64,000 nucleotides of DNA from CAZACZ01 sp964483695 (GTDB taxonomy: Bacteria > Deinococcota > Deinococci > Deinococcales > Trueperaceae), in the NCBI GenBank assembly GCA_964483695.1, contig CAZACZ010000001.1:62001-126000 (forward strand), read 5' to 3'. A model generated the notes under the pieces. The model made no database searches. It was not told the origin of the DNA and was given only the letters and a program-made list of their open reading frames with translations. The translations under genes were made by a program, and so were the position numbers. Within the stretch, counting starts at the first letter, position 1, and every line of letters begins with the position of its first letter. This document shows positions 35,838 through 44,301 of this stretch, in pieces.

Positions 35838-36809
35838 TCACCACCCGATGGCTCGTAGGAACGCCAGCACGGCGGCGTCGAACGCCTCCGCGCGCTCTTC
35901 GTTGGGAAGCACCTTGGCCCCGCGCAGCGGCAGGAAGCGCGCGTCCGGCCGGTCCCTCAGGAACGGTTCGGCGTCGTCGATGGTGGTGAAGCTCGGTTCC
36001 GTGCCGAACACGATCAGGCTCGGCTGGGTCGTGCGCGGCCACAGCGCGCTCACGTCCTGGTCGAGGTTCCCGGTGATGAACGAGAGCACCACCCAGCGCG
36101 CGCCGGGCACCTTGAGGTTGGTGTCGAACGACGCGCGCACCTCCGGCGTGAGCGAGGCAGGGTCGGCGTAGGACTGCAGCAAGTAGTACAGCTGACCGTC
36201 CTCGGACACCAGGTAGCTGGCGAGGAGCGTGCCCAGCGGTCCCCGAAGCGCATCGAAGGCGCGCTCCGTCGCGGGCGACGCCGCGCGGGCCAGGCGCTCG
36301 TAGCCGGTGGGACCGATCAGGACCAGGCCGGCCACCAGGTCGGGTCGGAGCGCCGCGATGCGGATGGCGTGCGCGGCCGACAGGCCGTTCGCGACCAGCA
36401 CGGCCGGTTCCCGCACGACGCCCTCGAGGAACTGGGTGACCTGCCCCACCATCACGTCGGCGGTGAGGCGCACGCCGGGGCGCGTCGAGCGGCCGAACCC
36501 GATCAGGTCGAGGGCGTACACGCGGTAGCCCGCCGCGGCCACGGCACGCGCGTTGTCGCGGTACTGGAACAGGCTCGAGCCCCCGCCGATGCCATGCACC
36601 ATCACCACCGGACGGCCCGCGCCGAGCACCTCGTAGGCCGTCTCCCAGCTCGCGCCTTGCGCTTCGAGCGGCGCGCTCGCAGGTGGCGTGAACGGGACGG
36701 TGACGAACCTTGCTCCGTCGATGATCGGCTCTGGACCGAAGTTCTCGGCGACGGGGACGCAAGCGACGAGCGCGAACGCTAGGGCGGCAGCGAGCAGTGG
36801 CAGGCGCAT
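35838..36809 (-). CDS. Lipoprotein with an alpha/beta-hydrolase fold lacking the catalytic triad
   Basis: The 323-residue protein starts MRLPLLAAALAFALVACVPV, a lipoprotein signal (Cys 17). The body follows the alpha/beta-hydrolase pattern: RPVVMVHGIGGGSSLFQYRDNARAVAAAGYRVYALDLIGFGRSTRP. However the nucleophile elbow, normally GNSLGG, reads ANGLSAA (Gly at the Ser position). The Asp segment reads FGTEPSFTT (Pro at the Asp position), and GAGHLP reads GAKVLP (Val at the His position). All three triad residues thus appear replaced. It may be a non-catalytic binding or structural protein. ATG 36809 is 6 nt after TACGCT. Confidence 0.78.
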   Translation of the reverse strand: MRLPLLAAALAFALVACVPVAENFGPEPIIDGARFVTVPFTPPASAPLEAQGASWETAYEVLGAGRPVVMVHGIGGGSSLFQYRDNARAVAAAGYRVYALDLIGFGRSTRPGVRLTADVMVGQVTQFLEGVVREPAVLVANGLSAAHAIRIAALRPDLVAGLVLIGPTGYERLARAASPATERAFDALRGPLGTLLASYLVSEDGQLYYLLQSYADPASLTPEVRASFDTNLKVPGARWVVLSFITGNLDQDVSALWPRTTQPSLIVFGTEPSFTTIDDAEPFLRDRPDARFLPLRGAKVLPNEERAEAFDAAVLAFLRAIGW

Positions 36810-36815
36810 GCCAGG

Positions 36816-36821
36816 AGCGTA
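36816..36821 (-). promoter_or_regulatory. -10 element TACGCT, leaderless start
   Basis: Minus-strand TACGCT ends 6 nt before ATG 36809. Confidence 0.6.
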
Positions 36822-36938
36822 CGAACGGTGGCGCCTCGACACCGTAGCTCCGGCGCCGAACTCGCTCCGTGGCGGCCGTGCTCCTGGTGGCGCGTGGTGC
36901 CCCAGCCGGTGCGCCCGCGCCGAACGCGCCGCGCTGCG

Positions 36939-37820
36939 CTACCCGGCGACCCGCGTCAGCAGGCCGCCGACGATCCCGATCAGCATCAGCGAACCGATCA
37001 CCAGGTTGGCGTTGAAGGCGCGGAGCACCTCGCCGGCGGCGCGCCGACCGAGGTTCCGATGCTGCCACACGAGCACCACGGCGGTCACGCCGAGCGCCAT
37101 CGGGTACGGCCAGCCCAGCGGGGTGAACAGCGGCACCGACGCCAGCGCCGCCCAGGCTACGGCATGCATGGCCGCGGCGAGCCGCAGCGCGCCGCGTTCG
37201 CCGAAGCGCACCGGCATGCTGTGCACGCCGTGGTCGCGGTCGAAGTCGAGGTCGAGCAGGGCGTACACCACGTCGAACCCGGCCACCCAGGCGCCGACGG
37301 CAAGCCACAGCGCCCACGCCACGGGCCCGAACGCTCCGGTGACGGCGATGTAGCCCCCCGCGGCAGCGGCGCCGATGGTCACGCCGAGCCAGACGTGGCA
37401 CAACCAGGTGAAGCGCTTGGAGTACGGGTAGGCCACCAGGAACAGCACCGCCACCGGCAGCAACGCCAGCGTCAAGCGGTTGAGCGACGCGCCCGCGACC
37501 ACGAGCAGGGTCAGGCCCGCCAGCGTGAGCGCCCAGCCGTCGGCACCGCTCAGCTTGCCGCTGGGGATCTCGCGGTCGCGGGTGCGCGGGTTGGCGGCGT
37601 CGATGCGTGCGTCGATGACCCGGTTGGCGGCCATGGCCGCGCTGCGGGCGCCGACCATCGCCAGCGTGATCCACAGGAACGTAGGCCATCCCGGCCACCC
37701 GTCTGCGGCCAGCAGCATCCCGCCGTAGGCGAAGGGGAGGGCGAACAGGGTGTGTTCGAACTTGACGAACGAGAGGTAGGTGGCGAGCGAGCGACGCCGC
37801 ACCGTTGCGGACGAGTTCAC
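36939..37820 (-). CDS. mqnP: UbiA-family prenyltransferase (MqnP-like)
   Basis: The protein (293 residues from GTG 37820) has the two Asp-rich motifs of UbiA prenyltransferases: NRVIDARIDAANPRTRDREIPSG (about residues 66-88) and YALLDLDFDRDHGVHSMPVRFG (about 187-208), with about nine membrane spans. The NPRT..REIPSG form is typical of 4-hydroxybenzoate prenyltransferases and of MqnP in the futalosine menaquinone pathway, the route expected in Deinococcota. GTG 37820 is preferred because an in-frame ATG at 37829 lies within the -10 hexamer. The exact aromatic substrate cannot be told from sequence. Confidence 0.88.
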   Translation of the reverse strand: MNSSATVRRRSLATYLSFVKFEHTLFALPFAYGGMLLAADGWPGWPTFLWITLAMVGARSAAMAANRVIDARIDAANPRTRDREIPSGKLSGADGWALTLAGLTLLVVAGASLNRLTLALLPVAVLFLVAYPYSKRFTWLCHVWLGVTIGAAAAGGYIAVTGAFGPVAWALWLAVGAWVAGFDVVYALLDLDFDRDHGVHSMPVRFGERGALRLAAAMHAVAWAALASVPLFTPLGWPYPMALGVTAVVLVWQHRNLGRRAAGEVLRAFNANLVIGSLMLIGIVGGLLTRVAG

Positions 37821-37827
37821 GTGCCCC

Positions 37828-37833
37828 ATCCTA
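37828..37833 (-). promoter_or_regulatory. -10 element TAGGAT for the prenyltransferase gene, leaderless start
   Basis: Minus-strand TAGGAT ends 7 nt before GTG 37820 and overlaps the upstream ATG at 37829. Confidence 0.6.
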
Positions 37834-37858
37834 GCGCGCGCCCGCCCGCGTGCCCGCC

Positions 37859-39274
37859 TCAGTGCTGCTTGGCGGCTTCCTTGATGGCGTGCGTCGAGAA
37901 CCCGAAGCTCGGCAGGTGATGGCCGCCGTGTCCTTGGAGGATGGCGTCGACCAGCTCGGCGAGGTTGGTGCCGCCCACCTCGACCGGCATGCCCAGCTCC
38001 GCGCGGAGATCGTCGAGGGTGCGGTCGTCGAGCAGCGTCTCGGTGCCGTACTTGAGCATGTTCGGGGAGACCAGCAGTAGGTCGGCCTCGCCCGGCCTCA
38101 CCCCGGCCAGGACGTCGCGTCCGGCCAGCAGACCGGCCACGGTGGTGACCTCACCGAAGGTGCGGTTGACCAGCGCGCGGACCTCGACCTCGAGGCCGTC
38201 GACGGCGGTCAGCGGGGCAAGCGCCTCGCGCAGGACCGGGGCGAACAACCGACCGGTCACCGCGAGCACCTTGCGGCGCCCGTCGATCCGGGACGGCAGC
38301 GCGGGGAGCGGGCTGGAGAGGAAGTCGCGCACCATCCCGACGCCGTTCTCGAGCATGACGTAGCCCTCGTAGGCGTCGTCGTCCGGCAACGGCCATCCCG
38401 CCACCAGGTAGAACTCGTCGCTGGCGAACGCGAAGCGCGTACCGCGCTCGTCCAGCATGCGCCGCTGGAACGCGTCCACCCGCCCGAGCACGTCCCGCGC
38501 CTGATCGGGGCGGTACGGCGCCAACTCGGCCAGGTGGCCTCGATGGCCGGTCAAGCCGACGGGCACCACCGCTACCGCCTGCACGTTCGGCCGCGAGGCG
38601 AGGTAGTCGAGGGTGCGCTCGAGCTCGTCGCCGTCGTTGCGCCCGGGGAGCAGCACGAGCTGGGTGAAGAGCTCGATGTCCGCCAAGCGCTCGATCATGT
38701 CGCGGATGCGCGTGGCTTGCTCGAGGGGCACCTTGGTGGGCCACCACTTCATCAGATCGGCCCTGCGCTCTTCGTCCGCGGTATGCACCGAGACGTAGAG
38801 GGGGCTGAGGTGCTCGCGCAGGATGCGCTCGACGTCGTGTTCGGTGAGGTTGGTTAGGGTCACGAACGAGCCGTAGAGGAACGAGGTGCGGAAGTCGTCG
38901 TCCATGACGTACAGGCTCTTGCGCATGCCCTTCGGCATCTGGTGGATGTAGCAGAAGTCGCAGTGGTTGGCGCACAACCGGATGCCGTCGAAGATGACGT
39001 CGTCGAACTCGATGCCGGGATCCTGCCAGACGACCTGGAACCGCACCTCATCGTCGCCGTCTCCGGGCCGGACGCACAGCTCGGCTTCCCCTGCCGCGAG
39101 CTCGCGACGATACGCGAGCACGTCGGGGATCGGTTGGTCGTTGACCGTCAGCAACTCCCAGCCTGGGCGCACCCCGACCGCTTCGGCCGGGGAGCCGGGC
39201 ACCACGTCCTTGATGCGCGCCGGGGTGACGCGTAGGGGGCGGGGCTCGCGGCGGCTGACGACGACGTGCGGCAT
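37859..39274 (-). CDS. Radical-SAM / PDZ / DUF512 protein
   Basis: The 471-residue protein has an N-terminal PDZ-like domain (RIKDVVPGSPAEAVGVRPGWELLTVNDQPIPDVLAYRRELAAGE), a CxxxCxxC cluster (CANHCDFCYIHQMPKGMRKSLY, about residues 103-110) and a C-terminal DUF512 domain (VTGRLFAPVLREALAPL...). It matches the family that was proposed as an Fe-S oxidoreductase with a PDZ domain, present in cyanobacteria, clostridia and Deinococcota. The function is not known. ATG 39274 is 8 nt after TAGACT. Confidence 0.88.
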   Translation of the reverse strand: MPHVVVSRREPRPLRVTPARIKDVVPGSPAEAVGVRPGWELLTVNDQPIPDVLAYRRELAAGEAELCVRPGDGDDEVRFQVVWQDPGIEFDDVIFDGIRLCANHCDFCYIHQMPKGMRKSLYVMDDDFRTSFLYGSFVTLTNLTEHDVERILREHLSPLYVSVHTADEERRADLMKWWPTKVPLEQATRIRDMIERLADIELFTQLVLLPGRNDGDELERTLDYLASRPNVQAVAVVPVGLTGHRGHLAELAPYRPDQARDVLGRVDAFQRRMLDERGTRFAFASDEFYLVAGWPLPDDDAYEGYVMLENGVGMVRDFLSSPLPALPSRIDGRRKVLAVTGRLFAPVLREALAPLTAVDGLEVEVRALVNRTFGEVTTVAGLLAGRDVLAGVRPGEADLLLVSPNMLKYGTETLLDDRTLDDLRAELGMPVEVGGTNLAELVDAILQGHGGHHLPSFGFSTHAIKEAAKQH

Positions 39275-39282
39275 GACGGCGC

Positions 39283-39288
39283 AGTCTA
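39283..39288 (-). promoter_or_regulatory. -10 element TAGACT, leaderless start
   Basis: Minus-strand TAGACT ends 8 nt before ATG 39274. Confidence 0.6.
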
Positions 39289-39331
39289 GCAGACCGCCGG
39301 TACCGGGCCGGGTCGTCCGAGGCGCGGCGGG

Positions 39332-39354
39332 GCGGCCGCACCTCGCGCGGCCGC
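39332..39354 (-). terminator. Hairpin after the unknown 200-aa gene
   Basis: GCGGCCGC occurs at 39332-39339 and 39347-39354, self-complementary arms around a 7-nt loop, 28 nt past the stop at 39382. Confidence 0.45.
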
Positions 39355-39381
39355 TCCGTCTCCGGCGTGGCCGCGGACCGG

Positions 39382-39984
39382 CTAGATGGCGTCGTCGGGG
39401 CGCTCGGTCGCTCGCCTGCGACGGTCGTCGTCGAGGACGAAGCCGTGCGTCGGCGCTCGGTTCTGGAAGCGCACCCAGGCGCCCGTCACCACCGTCACCG
39501 GCACCTCGTCGATCACCCCGACCACCAGCGGCACGCCGGCATCGACGACGACGACGTTCCCGTCGCGCTCCATCACCTTGCCGGTGGCGCGCAGGCTGCT
39601 CACGCCCTCCACCTCCAGCGAGGGCGCGTTCGCCGTGTTCCGCGTCGCCGCTTGCGGCGCGGTGGCCAAGGGGACGGCGGCGGTTCCCGGCGTCGACGGT
39701 CCGGTGGTCGCGGGGGTTCCCGACTGGGTAGCGCCTGCCGCTGCGCCCACGTCCGCCTCCGGGGGTTCGGTCAGCACGTCGATCGTGTCGGTGACGGGGT
39801 GGATGATCACGCGCGCGGCGCCGGGGCGCCACAGGTACGGCCCGGTGCGCTCGAAGAGCTGCAGCAGCGCGGTGCCGGCGCGGCACTCGAGCAGCGGACT
39901 GCCCTCGTGACGCGGGAACAGCTCGACATCGGCGGCGTACCTGCGCCAACGAGCGACGAACGAGTCGACCGAGTCTTCCAGCAT
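39382..39984 (-). CDS. Hypothetical protein (200 aa)
   Basis: Unknown family. The N-terminal 75 residues (MLEDSVDSFVARWRRYAADVELFPRHEGSPLLECRAGTALLQLFERTGPYLWRPGAARVIIHPV) look like a small alpha/beta domain. A low-complexity Ala/Thr/Pro/Gly linker (about 78-115) and a beta-rich C-terminal segment follow (SLEVEGVSSLRATGKVMERDGNVVVVDAGVPLVVGVIDEVP). No signal peptide. ATG 39984 is 8 nt after TAGAAT and faces the zinc-ribbon gene's promoter. Confidence 0.55.
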   Translation of the reverse strand: MLEDSVDSFVARWRRYAADVELFPRHEGSPLLECRAGTALLQLFERTGPYLWRPGAARVIIHPVTDTIDVLTEPPEADVGAAAGATQSGTPATTGPSTPGTAAVPLATAPQAATRNTANAPSLEVEGVSSLRATGKVMERDGNVVVVDAGVPLVVGVIDEVPVTVVTGAWVRFQNRAPTHGFVLDDDRRRRATERPDDAI

Positions 39985-39992
39985 GTGGCGGC

Positions 39993-39998
39993 ATTCTA
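39993..39998 (-). promoter_or_regulatory. -10 element TAGAAT, leaderless start
   Basis: Minus-strand TAGAAT ends 8 nt before ATG 39984. The divergent TACACT lies only 20 bp away. Confidence 0.6.
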
Positions 39999-40018
39999 CC
40001 GTCCCCAGCAGCCCGTGC

Positions 40019-40024
40019 TACACT
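40019..40024 (+). promoter_or_regulatory. -10 element TACACT for the zinc-ribbon gene
   Basis: TACACT ends 7 nt before a GTG (40032) that opens a 15-codon leader ORF; the main gene begins at 40115. Confidence 0.55.
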
Positions 40025-40031
40025 TGCTGCC

Positions 40032-40079
40032 GTGACGCGATCGTCCGAACACGGCGTCTTCTCGACCCTCGCCCGCTAG
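40032..40079 (+). CDS. Putative leaderless leader peptide (15 aa)
   Basis: GTG 40032 opens MTRSSEHGVFSTLAR, ending at TAG 40077-40079. The stop lies in the loop of a GC hairpin (40070-40089), upstream of a Shine-Dalgarno-led gene. It could be an attenuation leader; there is no run of one amino acid to name an effector. Confidence 0.35.
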   Translation: MTRSSEHGVFSTLAR

Positions 40080-40089
40080 CGTACGGGCG
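40070..40089 (+). promoter_or_regulatory. Leader hairpin after the 15-codon ORF
   Basis: CGCCCG (40070-40075) pairs with CGGGCG (40084-40089) around an 8-nt loop. GGGGTCTTTC follows, resembling a short intrinsic terminator. A ribosome on the 15-codon ORF would cover the 5' arm. Confidence 0.4.
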
Positions 40090-40114
40090 GGGGTCTTTCG
40101 ATGGTGGAGGAACG

Positions 40115-40813
40115 ATGCTGCAGGCACTGACGGAGGTCCAGGCGTTCGACCTGAAGATGGACGGCCTGAGAGAAGAGCGCGGGAAGGTACCACCCGAGCT
40201 CATCGCCATCGACGAGAAACGCCGTGACCTGCAGGCGCGCATCCAGCGCGAGCAGCACGAGCAGGACGAGCTGCGCCGGCGCGTGAACGCCAACGAGCTC
40301 GAACTGAAGTCGATGGAGGAACGCCGACGCAGCGCCGCCGATGCAGCCGTGCGCGCGTCGAGCGTCAAGGAAGCGTCGCAGTACCAGAACCAGGAACTGC
40401 AGTTCGGCACGCGCGTGCAGGAACTCGAAGAAGACACGCTCCCGTTGATGGAGAGCTACGAGGTCGTCACCGCCGAGCTCGACAAGCTGACGGCGGAGCT
40501 CGATGCGTTGATGCCCGAGCTCGAGACGCTGCGGCAAGCCGAAGCCGCGCGCGTGGCCGACATCGACGAGCGCATCGCCACCACCGACCGCGAACGCGAA
40601 GCGCTGGCCGGCGGCATCGACGCGTCGCTGCTCAAGCTCTACGAGCAGATCCGCAAGGCGCGGCGTGGGGTCGGCCTGGTCGAGATCGTCGACAACGCGT
40701 CGTGCGGCGGCTGCTCCGTGCGCCTGCCGATCCATGTGGTGCAGAAGGCGCGCAAGGGGCAAGGCGTGACGCGCTGCCCGAGCTGCGGCCGCATCCTCTG
40801 GCACAAGGGCTGA
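40115..40813 (+). CDS. C4-type zinc-ribbon coiled-coil protein
   Basis: The 232-residue protein is a long coiled coil (about 1-180, rich in Glu/Arg/Leu heptads) followed by a zinc ribbon: NASCGGCSVRLPIHVVQKARKGQGVTRCPSCGRILWHKG. This is the PF02591 (zf-RING_7) family, found in many bacteria and often described as a putative nucleic-acid-binding protein. ATG 40115 has GGAGG 7 nt upstream, and matches the family N-terminus. A hairpin terminator follows at 40834-40862. Confidence 0.88.
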   Translation: MLQALTEVQAFDLKMDGLREERGKVPPELIAIDEKRRDLQARIQREQHEQDELRRRVNANELELKSMEERRRSAADAAVRASSVKEASQYQNQELQFGTRVQELEEDTLPLMESYEVVTAELDKLTAELDALMPELETLRQAEAARVADIDERIATTDREREALAGGIDASLLKLYEQIRKARRGVGLVEIVDNASCGGCSVRLPIHVVQKARKGQGVTRCPSCGRILWHKG

Positions 40814-40833
40814 CCCGCTAGCCAAGGACGCCG

Positions 40834-40862
40834 ACGGCCCCGCCGCGTCCGCGGGGGGCCGT
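40834..40862 (+). terminator. Terminator of the zinc-ribbon gene
   Basis: ACGGCCCCGC (40834-40843) pairs with GCGGGGGGCCGT (40851-40862) with a bulge, then TCGTTCC. It lies 20 nt past the stop. Confidence 0.6.
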
Positions 40863-40926
40863 TCGTTCCGTCGTCGCCTCGCCTAGCGCCGCCGCAGCGC
40901 CTAGCGGGGACGCTGCCGCCAGCGGC

Positions 40927-40947
40927 GGCGCCGCTCCTGGCGGCGCC
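40927..40947 (-). terminator. Terminator of the M23 peptidase gene
   Basis: GGCGCCGC, a 5-nt loop TCCTG, and GCGGCGCC make a perfect 8-bp stem, 16 nt past the minus-strand stop at 40964. Confidence 0.55.
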
Positions 40948-40963
40948 CTCTACCGGGGTAGGT

Positions 40964-41965
40964 TCAGCGCAGGGCGAGCAGGGGGTCGATCGCGCGGCTG
41001 CGCTCGTGCAGCTCGAAGTGCAGGTGGGGTCCGGTCGAGAGTCCGGTGGAACCGACGCGGCCCACGATGGCGCCTTGCTGCACGTACTGACCGACGGAGA
41101 CGGCGATCGAGCTGAAATGGCCGTACCACGTCTCGCTTCCGTCGGCATGACGGATGCGCACGAGGTTGCCGTACCCCTGGGTCGACCAACCGGCGAACGT
41201 GACCGTCCCCGAGCGCGCCGCCACCACCGCGGTGCCCCACGGGGCGGCGATGTCGAGGCCACGATGGAAGCTCGAGGTGCCCATGCCGAGGTTGCGCGGC
41301 CCGAAGTACGAGGTGAGCCGGCCCTGCAGCGGCCAGACGTAGCGGTTCTCTTCTTCTCGCACCTTCTGCAAGCGCGCGAGCGCCTCCGTCGGCGCGACGC
41401 CGGGGAGGAACACCAGCATCCCGGGCACGACGTCGAACGGCGAGCGCAACCCGTTGACACGAGCGACCTCGGATGGGTCGGCGCCGTACTCCGCCACCAC
41501 GTCGAGCAACGACTCGCCTTCGCCGAGCGTCACCACGAGGCCGGACGCGGGCGGCACCAGGAGCTCGAACCCGGCGGGAAGGCGGTCGAGCGACGAGATG
41601 TCGGGGTTGGCGCCCACCAAGGCGGTGAGCGTGATGCCGTACCGTTCGGCCACGGTGCTGAGCGTCTCTCCCGGCTGCAACGTGGTCCAGTGGAAGCCAG
41701 GAGGAGCGGCGCTGCCGGTCGAGGCCGGGCCGCCGACGGCGGCGACGTACGGCACGCGCAGCACGTCACCGGGGTGGATGGTGAGGTCTTGCAGGTCGTT
41801 CGCCTGGATCAGCGCATCGACTGGGATGCCGTAGCGATCCGCGATGAGACCGACGGAGTCGCCGGGTTGCACCACCCGCAAGGCGTAGGCGTCGGCGAAC
41901 GCGGCCGGAGCGAGCGCGAGCACGGCGCACACGACCAGGACGGCGGGGGTGGAAACTTGGCGCAA
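40964..41965 (-). CDS. LysM-domain M23 metallopeptidase
   Basis: The 333-residue protein has a signal peptide (MRQVSTPAVLVVCAVLALAPAAFADA) and three LysM modules (LRVVQPGDSVGLIADRYGIPVDALIQANDL; TTLQPGETLSTVAERYGITLTALVGANPD; a third, VTLGEGESLLDVVAEYGADPSEVARVNG). It ends with an M23 domain whose zinc ligands are visible: SSFHRGLDIAAPWGT (H, D) and GPHLHFELH (HxH). It should cleave or bind peptidoglycan in the envelope. The start is TTG 41965 with an AGGGAGAG Shine-Dalgarno. Confidence 0.92.
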   Translation of the reverse strand: MRQVSTPAVLVVCAVLALAPAAFADAYALRVVQPGDSVGLIADRYGIPVDALIQANDLQDLTIHPGDVLRVPYVAAVGGPASTGSAAPPGFHWTTLQPGETLSTVAERYGITLTALVGANPDISSLDRLPAGFELLVPPASGLVVTLGEGESLLDVVAEYGADPSEVARVNGLRSPFDVVPGMLVFLPGVAPTEALARLQKVREEENRYVWPLQGRLTSYFGPRNLGMGTSSFHRGLDIAAPWGTAVVAARSGTVTFAGWSTQGYGNLVRIRHADGSETWYGHFSSIAVSVGQYVQQGAIVGRVGSTGLSTGPHLHFELHERSRAIDPLLALR

Positions 41966-42159
41966 CGTGATGACTCTCCCTCGAGTTCGGGTCCGGGTGA
42001 TCGTCGCCCTGCTCGGGCTGTGAACAACGTCACGCTACCCCATGGTCCTTGAGAAAGTCATGAGATGTTTCTCGTCCTGGATGGAACTGGGGGGCGTTCC
42101 GAGCGCGACCCCCGCCCACCGGTTCCGACACGCAGCCGCTGGCGGTGCAGATCGCGCGT

Positions 42160-42573
42160 TCAGGAGGGCGACCGACGGCGCCGGCCGACCTCGCTACGCA
42201 CGTAGGCGACCACGTCGCGCGTGCTCGCGCCCGGCGTGAAGATCCGTCCGACGCCGAGCTCGGCCAGTGCCGGAAGGTCCTGGTCGGGCACGATGCCGCC
42301 GCCGAAGACCAGGACATCGTCGGCACCGCGACCTCTCAGGCCCGCGGTGACTTCGCGGAAGTAGTGCATGTGCGCGCCGGACAACACCGAAAGCCCGACG
42401 GCGTCGACGTCCTCCTGGATGGCGGCGTTGACGATCATGTCGGACGTCTGCCTCAGGCCGGTGTAGACAACCTCCATGCCGGCATCGCGCAGCGCACGCG
42501 CGATGACCTTGGCTCCCCGGTCGTGGCCGTCGAGGCCGGGCTTGGCGATGAGCACGCGGATCGGTCGTTCCAT
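42160..42573 (-). CDS. B12-binding small subunit of an acyl-CoA mutase
   Basis: The 137-residue protein is a stand-alone cobalamin-binding domain: IRVLIAKPGLDGHDRGAKVIARALRDAGMEVVYTG, with the DxHxxG motif whose His ligates cobalt. VLSGAHMHYF and DVLVFGGGIVPDQDLPAL follow. It pairs with the catalytic subunit encoded 69 nt upstream on the same strand. The separate 137-residue subunit matches the IcmB size in isobutyryl-CoA mutase; archaeal-type methylmalonyl-CoA mutases are also split like this. The ATG has an AGGGAGAG Shine-Dalgarno. Confidence 0.9.
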   Translation of the reverse strand: MERPIRVLIAKPGLDGHDRGAKVIARALRDAGMEVVYTGLRQTSDMIVNAAIQEDVDAVGLSVLSGAHMHYFREVTAGLRGRGADDVLVFGGGIVPDQDLPALAELGVGRIFTPGASTRDVVAYVRSEVGRRRRSPS

Positions 42574-42642
42574 GACTCTCCCTTGGTCCGTCCCGGATGG
42601 TGGTCCTCGCTGCTGCGCAGGGTCGTCACGCAGCGTCGAGGA

Positions 42643-44289
<1,647 letters not shown>

Positions 44290-44295
44290 GCAGGC

Positions 44296-44301
44296 ATTAT
44301 A
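44296..44301 (-). promoter_or_regulatory. -10 element TATAAT for the mutase operon, leaderless start
   Basis: A consensus TATAAT on the minus strand ends 6 nt before ATG 44289; no -35 consensus is evident. Confidence 0.75.

Noticed and set aside
41809..42037. Promoter TAGCGT and a leader ORF upstream of the M23 gene
   Set aside because: The spacing to a start codon (4 nt) does not fit and the -35 is absent; the gene's own TTG has a Shine-Dalgarno.
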